A DNA stretch of 64,000 nt from Vibrio sp. JC009 (GTDB lineage Bacteria > Pseudomonadota > Gammaproteobacteria > Enterobacterales > Vibrionaceae), in contig NZ_CP092106.1 in NCBI RefSeq assembly GCF_029016485.1, positions 2,914,001 to 2,978,000 on the forward strand, written 5' to 3'. A program made the translations under genes and the position numbers. Below, piece after piece: positions 20,720 to 29,798 of the stretch. The notes beneath the pieces are model-generated. The model was not told the origin of the DNA. It saw only the letters and a program-made list of their open reading frames with translations, and did no database searches. Position 1 is the stretch's first letter, and every line of letters starts with the position of its first letter.

Positions 20720-21943
20720 CTACCCCTGAATTGCATCCAGCATGCCCCACATCGGCAGGAAAATACCCAGAGCCAGAACCAGAACGATTCCCGCAACGAT
20801 AACAAGCAAAATGGGCTCAATCCTGGCCGTCAGCGTTTTAAGGTCATAATCCACTTCCCGATCATAAAAGTCGGCCGCTTCCAGCAGTAGTTCATCAATC
20901 CGGCCCGTTTCTTCGCCAACGGCTATCATCTGAATCACCAGGGGAGTAAAGATCCCGGTATTCACCGCCGTACCGGAAACACTGCCCCCGGCCTCAATGG
21001 CATTTTTCATCTCCATCAGACGAAGCTCTAAAAACTTGTTATCCATGGACTCGGCAGAAAGCGCTATCGACTGGTTAAGCGGAACCCCGGATCTCAGCAT
21101 CAGCGCAAAAGTCCGGGAGAAACGGGCTAACTGGGCCCGGTTAACAATATCACCCACAATCGGCACCCTGAGCCTGAATTTATCCCACGCCTCCCTGCCT
21201 GCAAGGCCTGAAACCCAGGTACGGAACCCGATAAAAGCAAGCACCATAGCCACAATCATCCAGACCCAGTAGTCCACAAAGAAGTTCGAGGTGGCAATAA
21301 GTATTCTGGTGGGCAGCGGAAGATCCACACCAAAGCGGCTGAACATAGAGGCAAACTGAGGGATCACTTTTACATTCAAAATAAACAGGGCACCAACCAC
21401 GAAAAGAATCACAAAGGTCGGATAGCGCATCGCCGACTTAATACGCTTGCGGGTTTCCAGTTCATTTTCGTAATACTGAGCCAGTTGAAACAGAACATCA
21501 TCCAGACGACCAGTGTTCTCCCCCACATTGATCATGGAAACAAAAAGCGGGCTGAATACGTTGGAGTGCCGTCTCATGGACGCAGACAGACTCCGGCCGT
21601 TTGACAGTTCACTGCCCACATCTTCCAGCGCTTTTTTCAGCAGCTTATTGTGACTGTTGTCTGTCAGCCCCTTTATTGCCCGAAGCAGGGGAACCCCGGC
21701 TTTGGTCAGGCTGTACATCTGGCGGCAGAAGATAACCAGCACCTCCAGCGGAATGGTAGGCGTAAGAAATTTGGTTAAATCAAAGGCCGAATCTGACTCA
21801 GCACCTCTGCCGGGTGTAATGGAAACAGGAATGATACCTTTACCGATCAGAGCCTCGGCAGCCAGCTCTTCCGTCGGCGCCTCAACATTGCCGGTAATTT
21901 TGCTACCGTCAGAATTTCTTCCCTGATACTTAAAACTCGCCAT
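20720..21943 (-). CDS. mshG: MSHA inner-membrane platform protein MshG
   Basis: 407 aa, a PilC/GspF family protein. Two GspF domains (about residues 70-195 and 275-395) each with the family signature: VSMINVGENTGRLDDVL and IQMIAVGEETGRIDELL. Three membrane helices are visible at about 170-190, 222-242 and 380-400. It forms the platform on which the MshE motor acts. The start lies 10 bp downstream of mshE. Confidence 0.93.
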   Translation of the reverse strand: MASFKYQGRNSDGSKITGNVEAPTEELAAEALIGKGIIPVSITPGRGAESDSAFDLTKFLTPTIPLEVLVIFCRQMYSLTKAGVPLLRAIKGLTDNSHNKLLKKALEDVGSELSNGRSLSASMRRHSNVFSPLFVSMINVGENTGRLDDVLFQLAQYYENELETRKRIKSAMRYPTFVILFVVGALFILNVKVIPQFASMFSRFGVDLPLPTRILIATSNFFVDYWVWMIVAMVLAFIGFRTWVSGLAGREAWDKFRLRVPIVGDIVNRAQLARFSRTFALMLRSGVPLNQSIALSAESMDNKFLELRLMEMKNAIEAGGSVSGTAVNTGIFTPLVIQMIAVGEETGRIDELLLEAADFYDREVDYDLKTLTARIEPILLVIVAGIVLVLALGIFLPMWGMLDAIQG

Positions 21944-21952
21944 CCCTCACCC

Positions 21953-23677
21953 TTAAATATAGATTGGCTCACTGTTGCCCGAAGAGTCACCCTCGCCCAT
22001 AGTCATCACTTCATCCAGGCTGATCACGCCCTTAAGAGCAAGCTCCATGGCCGCAACCAGAAGTGGTTTGTAACCTTCTGCCTGACGGGCACTCACGGCA
22101 AAGTCCACCGCTTTATTTGCCCTTAGCGCGTCCATCATCTTTTCGTCCAGTTCCAGCAGTTCAAAGACACCAATCCGGCCTTTATAGCCGGTCAGGTTGC
22201 AGTTCTGACACCCCTTCCCTTTTACAAAGCCGGAATTAACCTGATTAGGAAAACGGCTTTCAACCCAGTTTTTCTTTGCGCCATCCAGATGATCCTGAAC
22301 CGCACAGTCAGGACAGACCTTTCTGACCAGCCGCTGAGCCAGTACCGCCCTTACCGCACTGGCAACCAGATATCCCGGCGCGCCCATATCCATCATACGC
22401 AGCGCACTATCCACGGCATCATTGGTGTGCAGAGTACTTAAAACAAGGTGGCCGGTCAGCGCGGCCCGAAGACCGATTTCAACGGTTTCATGGTCCCGCA
22501 TCTCACCCACCAGAATAATATCCGGATCCTGACGCAGAAAGGTTCTCAGCACCGTAGAGAAATCCAGATCGATTTTCGGGTTCACCTGCACCTGATTAAC
22601 CCGTGGCAAACGGTATTCCACCGGATCTTCCGCTGTGATGATTTTCTTGGACGCTTCATTTAATTCCGAAAGCGCACCGTAAAGTGTCGTGGTTTTACCT
22701 GAACCGGTTGGCCCGGTAACCAGTATCATTCCGTGCGGGCGTTTAAGCTGTCTTCTCAGCCTGAGCAAAAGATCCTGAGGAACCCCGGTCTCTTCCAGTT
22801 TCAGGATCCCCGAAGACTGATTAAGCAGACGCATCACCACGGATTCACCATGCTGCACCGGCATGGTAGACATACGGATATCAATGGACTGCCCCTTAAT
22901 CCGGATATTAAACCGTCCATCCTGAGGCAGACGTTTTTCCGAGATATCCAGGTTCGCCATCAGCTTTAGGCGCAGCACCAGTGCAGAGGCGATATTCACC
23001 TCATTCAGCAGAGTTTCATGTAAAATACCGTCCACACGCTGCCTCAGGCGCAGCACATTAGAATCAGGCTCGATATGGATATCAGAAGCCCCTATCTGCA
23101 CCGCATCCTCAAACAACGAGTTAATCAGCTTAACAACGGTAACATCATCGCCCTCTTCATCCAGAACACCGAAATCGACGGTCTCGGAAGACTGATGCTC
23201 AGCCTGAAGCTGCTCGGCAAAGGAGGCAATTTCTTTGGTCCGGCGGTAATAGCGGTCAAAGCCGTCAACAAGCTGAGACTCCGGCGCGATAACAAAATCA
23301 AGCTGATACTGGGATAACCGGTCCAGCAGGGATTCCTGCGCGCTAAGGTCGGCCGGATCACTCATGGCCACTTTCAGAATATCGCCATCCTGATCAATCA
23401 CCAGAGCACGGAGCCGGCGGGCGTGAACTTCACCCAGCAGCTGCACCGCATCAATGTCCACATTGGCCCGGCTAAGGTCGATTAAAGGCAGAGAGAGCTG
23501 CTGGGAAAGAAACTCCAGCATCTGCTGTTCAGACAGGAATCCCAACTGAATCAGCGTTGAGCCAAGCTTGGCACCTGTCTGCCTTTGCGCTGTCAGTGCT
23601 TTTTGCACCTGGTCGTCGGTAATAATGCCCTCTTCAACCAGCAGGTCACCCAGCCTTTTCTTCAGTTTAATCGCCAC
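21953..23677 (-). CDS. mshE: MSHA assembly ATPase MshE
   Basis: 574 aa GspE/PilB-type hexameric motor. Residues about 5-150 form the MshEN domain that binds cyclic di-GMP in V. cholerae MshE; its RLGDLLVEEG and LGSTLIQLGF motifs are present. The motor domain follows: Walker A GPTGSGKTTT (about 330), Asp box, Walker B DPDIILVGEMRD (about 394), His box LTGHLVLSTLHTND. A tetracysteine zinc site (CPDC ... CQNC) lies at about 466-505. MshE drives pilus extension and couples it to cyclic di-GMP. It overlaps mshN by 11 bp. Confidence 0.95.
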   Translation of the reverse strand: MAIKLKKRLGDLLVEEGIITDDQVQKALTAQRQTGAKLGSTLIQLGFLSEQQMLEFLSQQLSLPLIDLSRANVDIDAVQLLGEVHARRLRALVIDQDGDILKVAMSDPADLSAQESLLDRLSQYQLDFVIAPESQLVDGFDRYYRRTKEIASFAEQLQAEHQSSETVDFGVLDEEGDDVTVVKLINSLFEDAVQIGASDIHIEPDSNVLRLRQRVDGILHETLLNEVNIASALVLRLKLMANLDISEKRLPQDGRFNIRIKGQSIDIRMSTMPVQHGESVVMRLLNQSSGILKLEETGVPQDLLLRLRRQLKRPHGMILVTGPTGSGKTTTLYGALSELNEASKKIITAEDPVEYRLPRVNQVQVNPKIDLDFSTVLRTFLRQDPDIILVGEMRDHETVEIGLRAALTGHLVLSTLHTNDAVDSALRMMDMGAPGYLVASAVRAVLAQRLVRKVCPDCAVQDHLDGAKKNWVESRFPNQVNSGFVKGKGCQNCNLTGYKGRIGVFELLELDEKMMDALRANKAVDFAVSARQAEGYKPLLVAAMELALKGVISLDEVMTMGEGDSSGNSEPIYI

Positions 23678-24869
23678 TGCTTGTCTCCTTCAGGCTCTTC
23701 AGAAGGGACAAACGCTCCCGAATAAAAGTCTGTGTTTTTTTAGAAACGCCCACCCGGCCCAGCGCTTTTTCGTAGGAGAGAATGGCATCCTGATGCTGCT
23801 GACTTCTTTCCTGCTGAATGCCCAGTCCAAGCCACCAGCGGGCATTGTCACCCTCTTTCTCAACCAGAAGCCGGTAGGACTCAAGAGCCAGAGGGTTATT
23901 TTTTATCTGTTGTGCCAGCCCCGCTCTCAGAGAAAGGTATTCAACCCCCGGATTATCCGGAAGATAAGACAGAGGCGTTAGCGCAGCTTCTGACTGACCT
24001 TCTTTCAGTAAAATTTTGCTCAAGGCTATCCGCAGCTTCTGATTGCCCTCTTCAAGCCGGATACCTTTACGCAGAACATCGACGGATTTACGCAGATTGC
24101 TTTTCCCGTAGTAAAGCGCGGCCAGTTTGCGGCGGGTATTATCGTCACGGGGACGGTATTTAAGTGCGGTTTCATATTCGCGAATGGCGGTATCCAGATC
24201 ATTGGCATCCAGTGCCCGTTTGGCTCTTTCAATCGCGGTTCTGGCGACCTGTTCAGGGCTTAGCTCAACATGCTCAACTGTCATATTTGCCGCAACCGGT
24301 TCCACATCCGGCTTGTGGGTGGCAACCTGTGCCAACGCCAGAGGTTTCTCCTCAGCTTCTTGCGCTTTGCTCACCTTAGCGACTTTCGAAGCCTTCTGCT
24401 TGGCTTTTACAGGGCTGGTTTTAACAGCCTGAGCTTTTGCTGTTATCTGCTTTTTCTTTTCCGGCACAACAGACTGACTCTTGGGTTCTGTTGTGGTTAA
24501 GCTGGCAGCTTCATATACCTTAATATCTTCTGATGAAACCTGTTGGCTCGTAGGAGAAACGGCTCCGCTTACTTTTTCTGTGCCGGAGGTATCTTCAGCC
24601 TTACCCGCGATAACGGTCACTTCTTCACTCTTAACCGCTTCAGGCTGCTCTGATACCGCTGATGCCGCGCTGACTGAGCTCTCTGTCCCATCATCAAACT
24701 GAGTGGAAACCGCCCAGCCACCAACCGCAATGCTCAGTGCAAAACCGCCTACTGCCCAAGCCAGCTTCCCTGAACTTTTCACCTTAGGTATTTCCGCCTG
24801 TTTTAGCGGAGAGGCTTTTCCCTCTTCCTTTTCTGCAACTTTGGTTAACGCGTTATTTATTACACTCAT
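23667..24869 (-). CDS. mshN: MSHA biogenesis protein MshN (TPR protein)
   Basis: 400 aa from ATG 24869 (MSVINNALTKVAEKE). A single membrane helix at about residues 37-55 (LAWAVGGFALSIAVGGWAV) leads to a Lys/Ala/Ser/Thr-rich periplasmic linker and then TPR repeats from about residue 210 on (NDLDTAIREYETALKYRPRD is a clean unit). MshN is thought to be a periplasmic assembly factor. The gene overlaps mshE by 11 bp and follows mshM after 2 bp. Confidence 0.9.
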   Translation of the reverse strand: MSVINNALTKVAEKEEGKASPLKQAEIPKVKSSGKLAWAVGGFALSIAVGGWAVSTQFDDGTESSVSAASAVSEQPEAVKSEEVTVIAGKAEDTSGTEKVSGAVSPTSQQVSSEDIKVYEAASLTTTEPKSQSVVPEKKKQITAKAQAVKTSPVKAKQKASKVAKVSKAQEAEEKPLALAQVATHKPDVEPVAANMTVEHVELSPEQVARTAIERAKRALDANDLDTAIREYETALKYRPRDDNTRRKLAALYYGKSNLRKSVDVLRKGIRLEEGNQKLRIALSKILLKEGQSEAALTPLSYLPDNPGVEYLSLRAGLAQQIKNNPLALESYRLLVEKEGDNARWWLGLGIQQERSQQHQDAILSYEKALGRVGVSKKTQTFIRERLSLLKSLKETSSGD

Positions 24870-24871
24870 GC

Positions 24872-25711
24872 CTAGCTCCACCCCCACAGGTACGGAGTTT
24901 TAAATCTGGGTTTGCGGGCATCGTAGGTATCCTGCAAAGCGGCATACAGATGCTTATTGGTGACGGTCACACTATGCTCATTAAACGCCAGAATCAGCGA
25001 CTTATGACAGATCTGGTTAATCAGCCTAGGTATCCCTTTACTGGATTTCCAGATAGCCTTTTTCACTGCTAAATTGAAAATAGCATCCCTGCCACCACAA
25101 GTTTGCAGCCTGTGGCTGATGTAAGCCGATGCTTCATCCAGATCCAGAGGTCTCAGGGTGGCATTAAAAGTAATTCTCTGCCTGAACTGGCGCAAATGCT
25201 CAGCCTGAAGGCGGGCATCCAGCTCAGGCTGGCCGATAATAACCAGTTGCAACAGTTTGCTCTCTTCTGTTTCAAAGTTACCGAACAGCCTTAAGGTTTC
25301 CAGCGCCTCATCGCTCAGCGCCTGCGCTTCATCAATGATGGCAACACTTCTTTTCCCGGCCTGATGAATCTCCAGCAGCTTCATCTGAATCGCGTCCACA
25401 ATGGTCTGCTCAGGCTGCACAATGATATCCAGCTCTTTGGCGATGGCTTTTTTCAGCTCATCAGCAGAGAGCACAGGGTTTGGCAGATAAATCAGCTGAA
25501 CCGAATCCTGAAGCTGATTAAGCAACATGCGGCACACCATGGTCTTACCGGTTCCCACCTCTCCGGTTACCTTTATCACCCCTTCTCCCATTTCTATGGA
25601 AGAAATCACCGTCTGAATGGCCTCATAATGTGGAGGAAGGCCATGAAATAATCCGGTGTCCGGGGTCAGGCCAAAAGGTGCCTGATTTAAGCCAAAAAAC
25701 GTCTGATACAT
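24872..25711 (-). CDS. mshM: MSHA ATPase MshM (ExeA-like)
   Basis: 279 aa AAA+ ATPase of the ExeA/GspA type. Walker A GEVGTGKTMVCR is at about residue 50 and Walker B VAIIDEAQ at about 123. It has the family opening YQTFFGLNQAPFGLTPD. ExeA-like proteins help assemble secretins through the peptidoglycan, so MshM probably serves MshL next door, which starts the same transcript 2 bp away. It lacks the C-terminal membrane and peptidoglycan-binding parts of ExeA, as is normal for MshM. Confidence 0.92.
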   Translation of the reverse strand: MYQTFFGLNQAPFGLTPDTGLFHGLPPHYEAIQTVISSIEMGEGVIKVTGEVGTGKTMVCRMLLNQLQDSVQLIYLPNPVLSADELKKAIAKELDIIVQPEQTIVDAIQMKLLEIHQAGKRSVAIIDEAQALSDEALETLRLFGNFETEESKLLQLVIIGQPELDARLQAEHLRQFRQRITFNATLRPLDLDEASAYISHRLQTCGGRDAIFNLAVKKAIWKSSKGIPRLINQICHKSLILAFNEHSVTVTNKHLYAALQDTYDARKPRFKTPYLWGWS

Positions 25712-25713
25712 TG

Positions 25714-27315
25714 CTACTCCGATTCAGGGAACCATTCCTGCAGTAAATCCCTTGAACGCTCAATTTCCTGTTGCCAGGTGTGCACACCCACAACAGTTGG
25801 TTTCAGCAGGATAACCAACTCTGTTTTTTCCGTAACATTACTGATATTTCTGAACAGGTATCCAAGCCCCGGAATATCGCCAAGCAGAGGTACTTTAGAG
25901 GTCTGATCATAGGTATAGGTTTTCATCAGGCCGCCAATCACCACTACATCACCGTCTTTGGCTCTGATAACCGAATCGGACTCACGGATGGTACTGCTTG
26001 CCATCGGCGCATCATCCAGAAAGTCATAGTTCTTTTCGCTGACTTCGATAACCGCGGGATGCACATGCAACAGCACATGGCCTGTGTCATCAATCTGCGG
26101 AGTAACATCCAGAGAAATGCCGGAGAAAAACGGCGTTAGCTCGTAATCAGCGACCAGGTCATCGCTGTCACCATCGCCGTCTGTATCTTCGTAACTTGCT
26201 TCATAATCGGTCACATAATACTCATCGGTACCCACTTTAATGACCGCTTTCTGGTTGTTGGTCGCTGTGACTCTCGGGCTGGAAAGAATATCGAGATCAC
26301 CCTGGGTCGCCATAAAATTCAGCACCCCTTCAAAACTGCCGTCTGAGATAGTGATATTGGTCTGCCCGCCCAGCAATTCACCAATGGTATCCATACCCGG
26401 CAAAGTAGAAGACGCAGCGGTACGTGAAACTGTGGTATTGCTCCCCAGAGACATATTTGACCAGTTAATCCCCTGCTGATAGCCATCATTCAGGGTTACT
26501 TCCAGGATCTTGGCTTCCAGTATCACCTGCCTCTTCAGGCGCTCTGTAGAAGCCCCGAGAAACTGCTTAATTTCTCTGATTTCGTCAGGATAGGCCTTTA
26601 CCATAATTAAGCCGGACTGCGGTGATACCACCACACTGCGGCCGCCTTCGCTGCCAATCAGGCCACTTATCGCAATCTGTAGCTGAGCCCAGAAATCACT
26701 TTCGCTTTGTGTCTCTATCGTGGTGCCCGCTGATGTGGTATTTGAACTGTCAGAGGAGCTGTCAGAGTCACTGCTGCCGGAACCTTCTGTGGTAACCGTG
26801 CTTGTTGAAATGGAAGTCAGTGAGCGCCCGCTTCGGGTAAACTGGATATAATCCACCGGGATGGTTTCAGTACGCATGCCCGCCGGATAGACCTGAATCA
26901 TCTTGCCGTTTTTAACTATGTCATAACCGTACATGTCTCTGAGCACGTCAAGCAGCTCATCCAGAGTGACATCTGTCAGGCTCAGGGTAATATCACCGGA
27001 GACATTCGGATGGATAACGGTACTGAACTCAGTCCCTTTGACTATACCGGCAAAAAAGGCCTGAGCCCCGACACCCTTCGCCTGAACTCTAAAGCGCTTT
27101 ATCCGTTTTGCTGAATCGGTATCATCCATCAAAGCCAGTTCAGGCATCAGATCGCTCTGCACCGATTCCGGCAGTTCGTCCAGACTGCGGTTTGTTGCAT
27201 TATTCGCAGCCTGGTTTAACGCCTCTTTAATTTCCACCGGGTCTCTGTGCCCCATAGAGCACCCCACCAGGGAAGCAATCACTACACCAATTAAAACTCT
27301 GCGCATACCCACCAT
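25714..27315 (-). CDS. mshL: MSHA outer-membrane secretin MshL
   Basis: 533 aa from ATG 27315. The lipoprotein signal (RRVLIGVVIASLVGC, lipobox LVGC) supports starts at 27315 or 27306; the longer open frame to 27360 would bury it. 27315 has TAGG at proper distance. An STN-like domain, a Ser-rich loop, and the C-terminal secretin domain with VVIGGLMKTYT and VPLLGDIPGLGYLFR are present. It forms the outer-membrane pore for the pilus. The stretch EDTDGDGDSDD resembles a Ca2+-binding acidic loop. Confidence 0.93.
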   Translation of the reverse strand: MVGMRRVLIGVVIASLVGCSMGHRDPVEIKEALNQAANNATNRSLDELPESVQSDLMPELALMDDTDSAKRIKRFRVQAKGVGAQAFFAGIVKGTEFSTVIHPNVSGDITLSLTDVTLDELLDVLRDMYGYDIVKNGKMIQVYPAGMRTETIPVDYIQFTRSGRSLTSISTSTVTTEGSGSSDSDSSSDSSNTTSAGTTIETQSESDFWAQLQIAISGLIGSEGGRSVVVSPQSGLIMVKAYPDEIREIKQFLGASTERLKRQVILEAKILEVTLNDGYQQGINWSNMSLGSNTTVSRTAASSTLPGMDTIGELLGGQTNITISDGSFEGVLNFMATQGDLDILSSPRVTATNNQKAVIKVGTDEYYVTDYEASYEDTDGDGDSDDLVADYELTPFFSGISLDVTPQIDDTGHVLLHVHPAVIEVSEKNYDFLDDAPMASSTIRESDSVIRAKDGDVVVIGGLMKTYTYDQTSKVPLLGDIPGLGYLFRNISNVTEKTELVILLKPTVVGVHTWQQEIERSRDLLQEWFPESE

Positions 27316-27320
27316 GGAAC

Positions 27321-27668
27321 CTACTGTTTTATATCTTGCGGGAAAAGCTCTAACGTCCATTGCTTTCCTCCTCTGCTTACCGTGACTGATTCAGAAGTAA
27401 TACTTCTGACCCGGTAACCTGAAATTGAGTCACTGCTCTTTACCAATTCATTGTTAATTATGGCATAACATTTCAGATTGCCACTTTCACAGATAATGCT
27501 CTGCAAAGAAGGAAGAGGGAAACGCCGTTTCGCCACCCCTTTCTCTTTCTGCTGAGACTTGGACTGAGCCCAGTCCAGCGGAGCTGTCGGATCCTTTTGA
27601 GCGAGCGATGCGAAAGGCAAAAGCGCGCACAATAATAAGCAGCTCAGCTGCGTGCCTTTATCCACCAA
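27321..27668 (-). CDS. mshK: MSHA biogenesis protein MshK
   Basis: 115 aa with a signal peptide (about residues 1-23) and the motif KDPTAPLDW right after it, found in PilP/GspC-like periplasmic partners of secretins. One Cys pair (IICESGNLKCYA) is visible. MshK probably links the inner-membrane complex MshI/J to MshL. Its start overlaps mshJ by 11 bp, and its stop lies 5 bp before the mshL start chosen here. Confidence 0.88.
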   Translation of the reverse strand: MVDKGTQLSCLLLCALLPFASLAQKDPTAPLDWAQSKSQQKEKGVAKRRFPLPSLQSIICESGNLKCYAIINNELVKSSDSISGYRVRSITSESVTVSRGGKQWTLELFPQDIKQ

Positions 27669-28302
27669 TAAACTCCTGTCCTGTACCCAGCGTATACACT
27701 TCCAGTATCAGCCTTGCCTGAGGGTACTCCTCAACCTGATAGTTAAAACTTTTCCAGAAATACTTCATCGGCATCTCTTCCAGTACGGAAAGGTAATTTT
27801 TGATATCGAAATACTTACCCGTCAGCTCGATTCTTACCGGATGAATATAGTAGTCAGTGGTATCCTTCTCGCCTTTAATCACAGGTTCAGCCGGTAAAGA
27901 CTCTAGTGAAATCAGCTTAAGTGACTTACTGTTATCCAGAACACCCTCAAGCAGTTCCGCCATCTGATTTGGGGAAAGCAGACTGCTTAACTCTTCTGAC
28001 AGAGAAGCTGACAGCTTCTCACTCTTGGCATGAAGCCTTTTTAGCTGAGCGTCGACTTCTCTGTCCGGATCCTTCTTCAGTCTCTCTTTTATCAGCTGAA
28101 TCTGTGAACGCACCTGAGCTATCTGGTTTGATTCGCTCTTAATCTGCCTTTGCATTGAGCTGCCGATATCCATAGCCGGCTCCACCAGCAAGGTCAGCAG
28201 AATAAAGAACAGCCCCACAGCACCACCGAGTGAAATCAGCAGCTTCTCTCTCTGTGACAGGGCCAGAAATTTCTCGCTATATTTGCTCCAGAACTCTGCC
28301 AT
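27658..28302 (-). CDS. mshJ: MSHA biogenesis protein MshJ
   Basis: 214 aa from ATG 28302, which has GGAGG eight bases upstream. An N-terminal membrane helix (about residues 26-46) is followed by a coiled coil (about 50-110) and a small alpha/beta domain. This is the GspM/PilO architecture, part of the inner-membrane assembly platform. It overlaps mshK by 11 bp and starts 2 bp after mshI ends. Confidence 0.88.
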   Translation of the reverse strand: MAEFWSKYSEKFLALSQREKLLISLGGAVGLFFILLTLLVEPAMDIGSSMQRQIKSESNQIAQVRSQIQLIKERLKKDPDREVDAQLKRLHAKSEKLSASLSEELSSLLSPNQMAELLEGVLDNSKSLKLISLESLPAEPVIKGEKDTTDYYIHPVRIELTGKYFDIKNYLSVLEEMPMKYFWKSFNYQVEEYPQARLILEVYTLGTGQEFIGG

Positions 28303-28303
28303 A

Positions 28304-29782
28304 TTATTTGCCTCCACTGGACGATGGGGACGTCTGTTCGCTGATAGCGCTTCTGCTGGCTATCAAAGAAAAGGTGATCACATCCTGCTCATTTCTGCCG
28401 ATAACCAGTTTTTCAAAACTTCGGCCAACCAGTTCCACCTCATTTTTAAACTGCTTAACCCACCTCGGAACGCTGCCGGGCGTTTTAGCCAGCCCTGCCA
28501 GATTCAGCTGATTCTGGTCCATTACGATAGAGGAAATGGAAATGCTTTGACTCTCAAGCTTTGCCAGTGCCTGCATCACGCCTGAGTAACCGGCCTGCTC
28601 AGCTTCATTAAACTGATGAATGGCAGACAGAGACTTCTCCTTGTCCTCTATCTCTTTTTTCAGCCTCTCCGCTGCGGCTAATTTGGCAGGGGAAGGTTTG
28701 TGACCAGCAAGCTCTTTCTGCAGACCTTTAACTTCCTGGCTCAGTGAACTCATTTCGCTTCTTAGCTGGCTGAGCCTCGACTTATCACTCGAGTTTTGTA
28801 CCACCTGATAACCGTACAGTGCCCCCATGAGCACAACCACCACACCCCACAGGGCGGCCATATTGGTCAGGTTCAGTATTTCTTTTTTCGGTTTTAGCAA
28901 CTCCGGATACAGGTTCACCCCGGTAGCCGGAAGATGCTTAACGGCCTGCGCCAGTACATCACCACAGCGGGCAGAGTCCCCCTCAATCAGAGGAAGAACC
29001 TTAATTGCCAGCCGCTCGGACAGCGCAGGAATCAGCTCTGACTGAGATTCCTCGTCACAACAGATATACAGGTGGTTAAAGCTGACATCACGAATCTGCG
29101 AAGAGAGGTAGTCAGTGGAACGCTGCAGCTCCAGAGCCAGATTATCCAGCTGAAACTCTCCCATGGCGGTACCGGTTAGCGGCGGAGTCACACCACGAAT
29201 AATGCGCTGAAAGCGGTTCTGTTTCGCGGTATAGGCTCCAATTTTGAAGTTTGCCTTTTCACTGCGGTGTAGCAGCATAAAGTTGGCAAATTCTTCCTGC
29301 ACATAGCCCCAGGCTTCGTCCTCCGGCACAATTCTTACCAGCTCAGCACCCGCGCCATTAAGCAACTGATTCAGCGATGTAAGTACCGTTTTCGGCAATA
29401 CATAAGCCTGCGCTTTATTACCGTCAGGCAGGGGATAACCATCTGCCACAATATCGGTCACTTTTTCACTGATCAGATCTTTTAGCAGGAAGGGTAAAGC
29501 ACCCGGCCACTCTTCAACCGGAACCTGAGGCTTTTCAATCTGATAGTTCTGATAAAAATCCGAAGCGAGAGTGACGCACACTTCTCTATGCCGAAAATCG
29601 GAGGCCGACAAGGCGCCACTAAGAGTAGACTCCCAGCCGGAGTCTATCGGATATCGGTCCACATTATCTGAGCCCTGCTCTATACCAGATATATAGAGCG
29701 CATCACCCAGAATCAGGATGCTAATCTGTCCCTGCTTTTCTTTACTTAACGTAAGTCTGGATATCAGTGAGCTAATATTCAT
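28304..29782 (-). CDS. mshI: MSHA biogenesis protein MshI
   Basis: 492 aa. The first 290 residues are cytoplasmic and PilM-like in size. A membrane helix (AALWGVVVVLMGALYGYQVV) at about 310-330 leads to a coiled coil and a PilN-like C-terminal domain, so MshI looks like a PilM-PilN fusion. It anchors the inner-membrane platform. It starts the secretion half of the locus, 16 bp downstream of csrD. Confidence 0.88.
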   Translation of the reverse strand: MNISSLISRLTLSKEKQGQISILILGDALYISGIEQGSDNVDRYPIDSGWESTLSGALSASDFRHREVCVTLASDFYQNYQIEKPQVPVEEWPGALPFLLKDLISEKVTDIVADGYPLPDGNKAQAYVLPKTVLTSLNQLLNGAGAELVRIVPEDEAWGYVQEEFANFMLLHRSEKANFKIGAYTAKQNRFQRIIRGVTPPLTGTAMGEFQLDNLALELQRSTDYLSSQIRDVSFNHLYICCDEESQSELIPALSERLAIKVLPLIEGDSARCGDVLAQAVKHLPATGVNLYPELLKPKKEILNLTNMAALWGVVVVLMGALYGYQVVQNSSDKSRLSQLRSEMSSLSQEVKGLQKELAGHKPSPAKLAAAERLKKEIEDKEKSLSAIHQFNEAEQAGYSGVMQALAKLESQSISISSIVMDQNQLNLAGLAKTPGSVPRWVKQFKNEVELVGRSFEKLVIGRNEQDVITFSLIASRSAISEQTSPSSSGGK

Positions 29783-29798
29783 CTGCTGCTACCATTCC

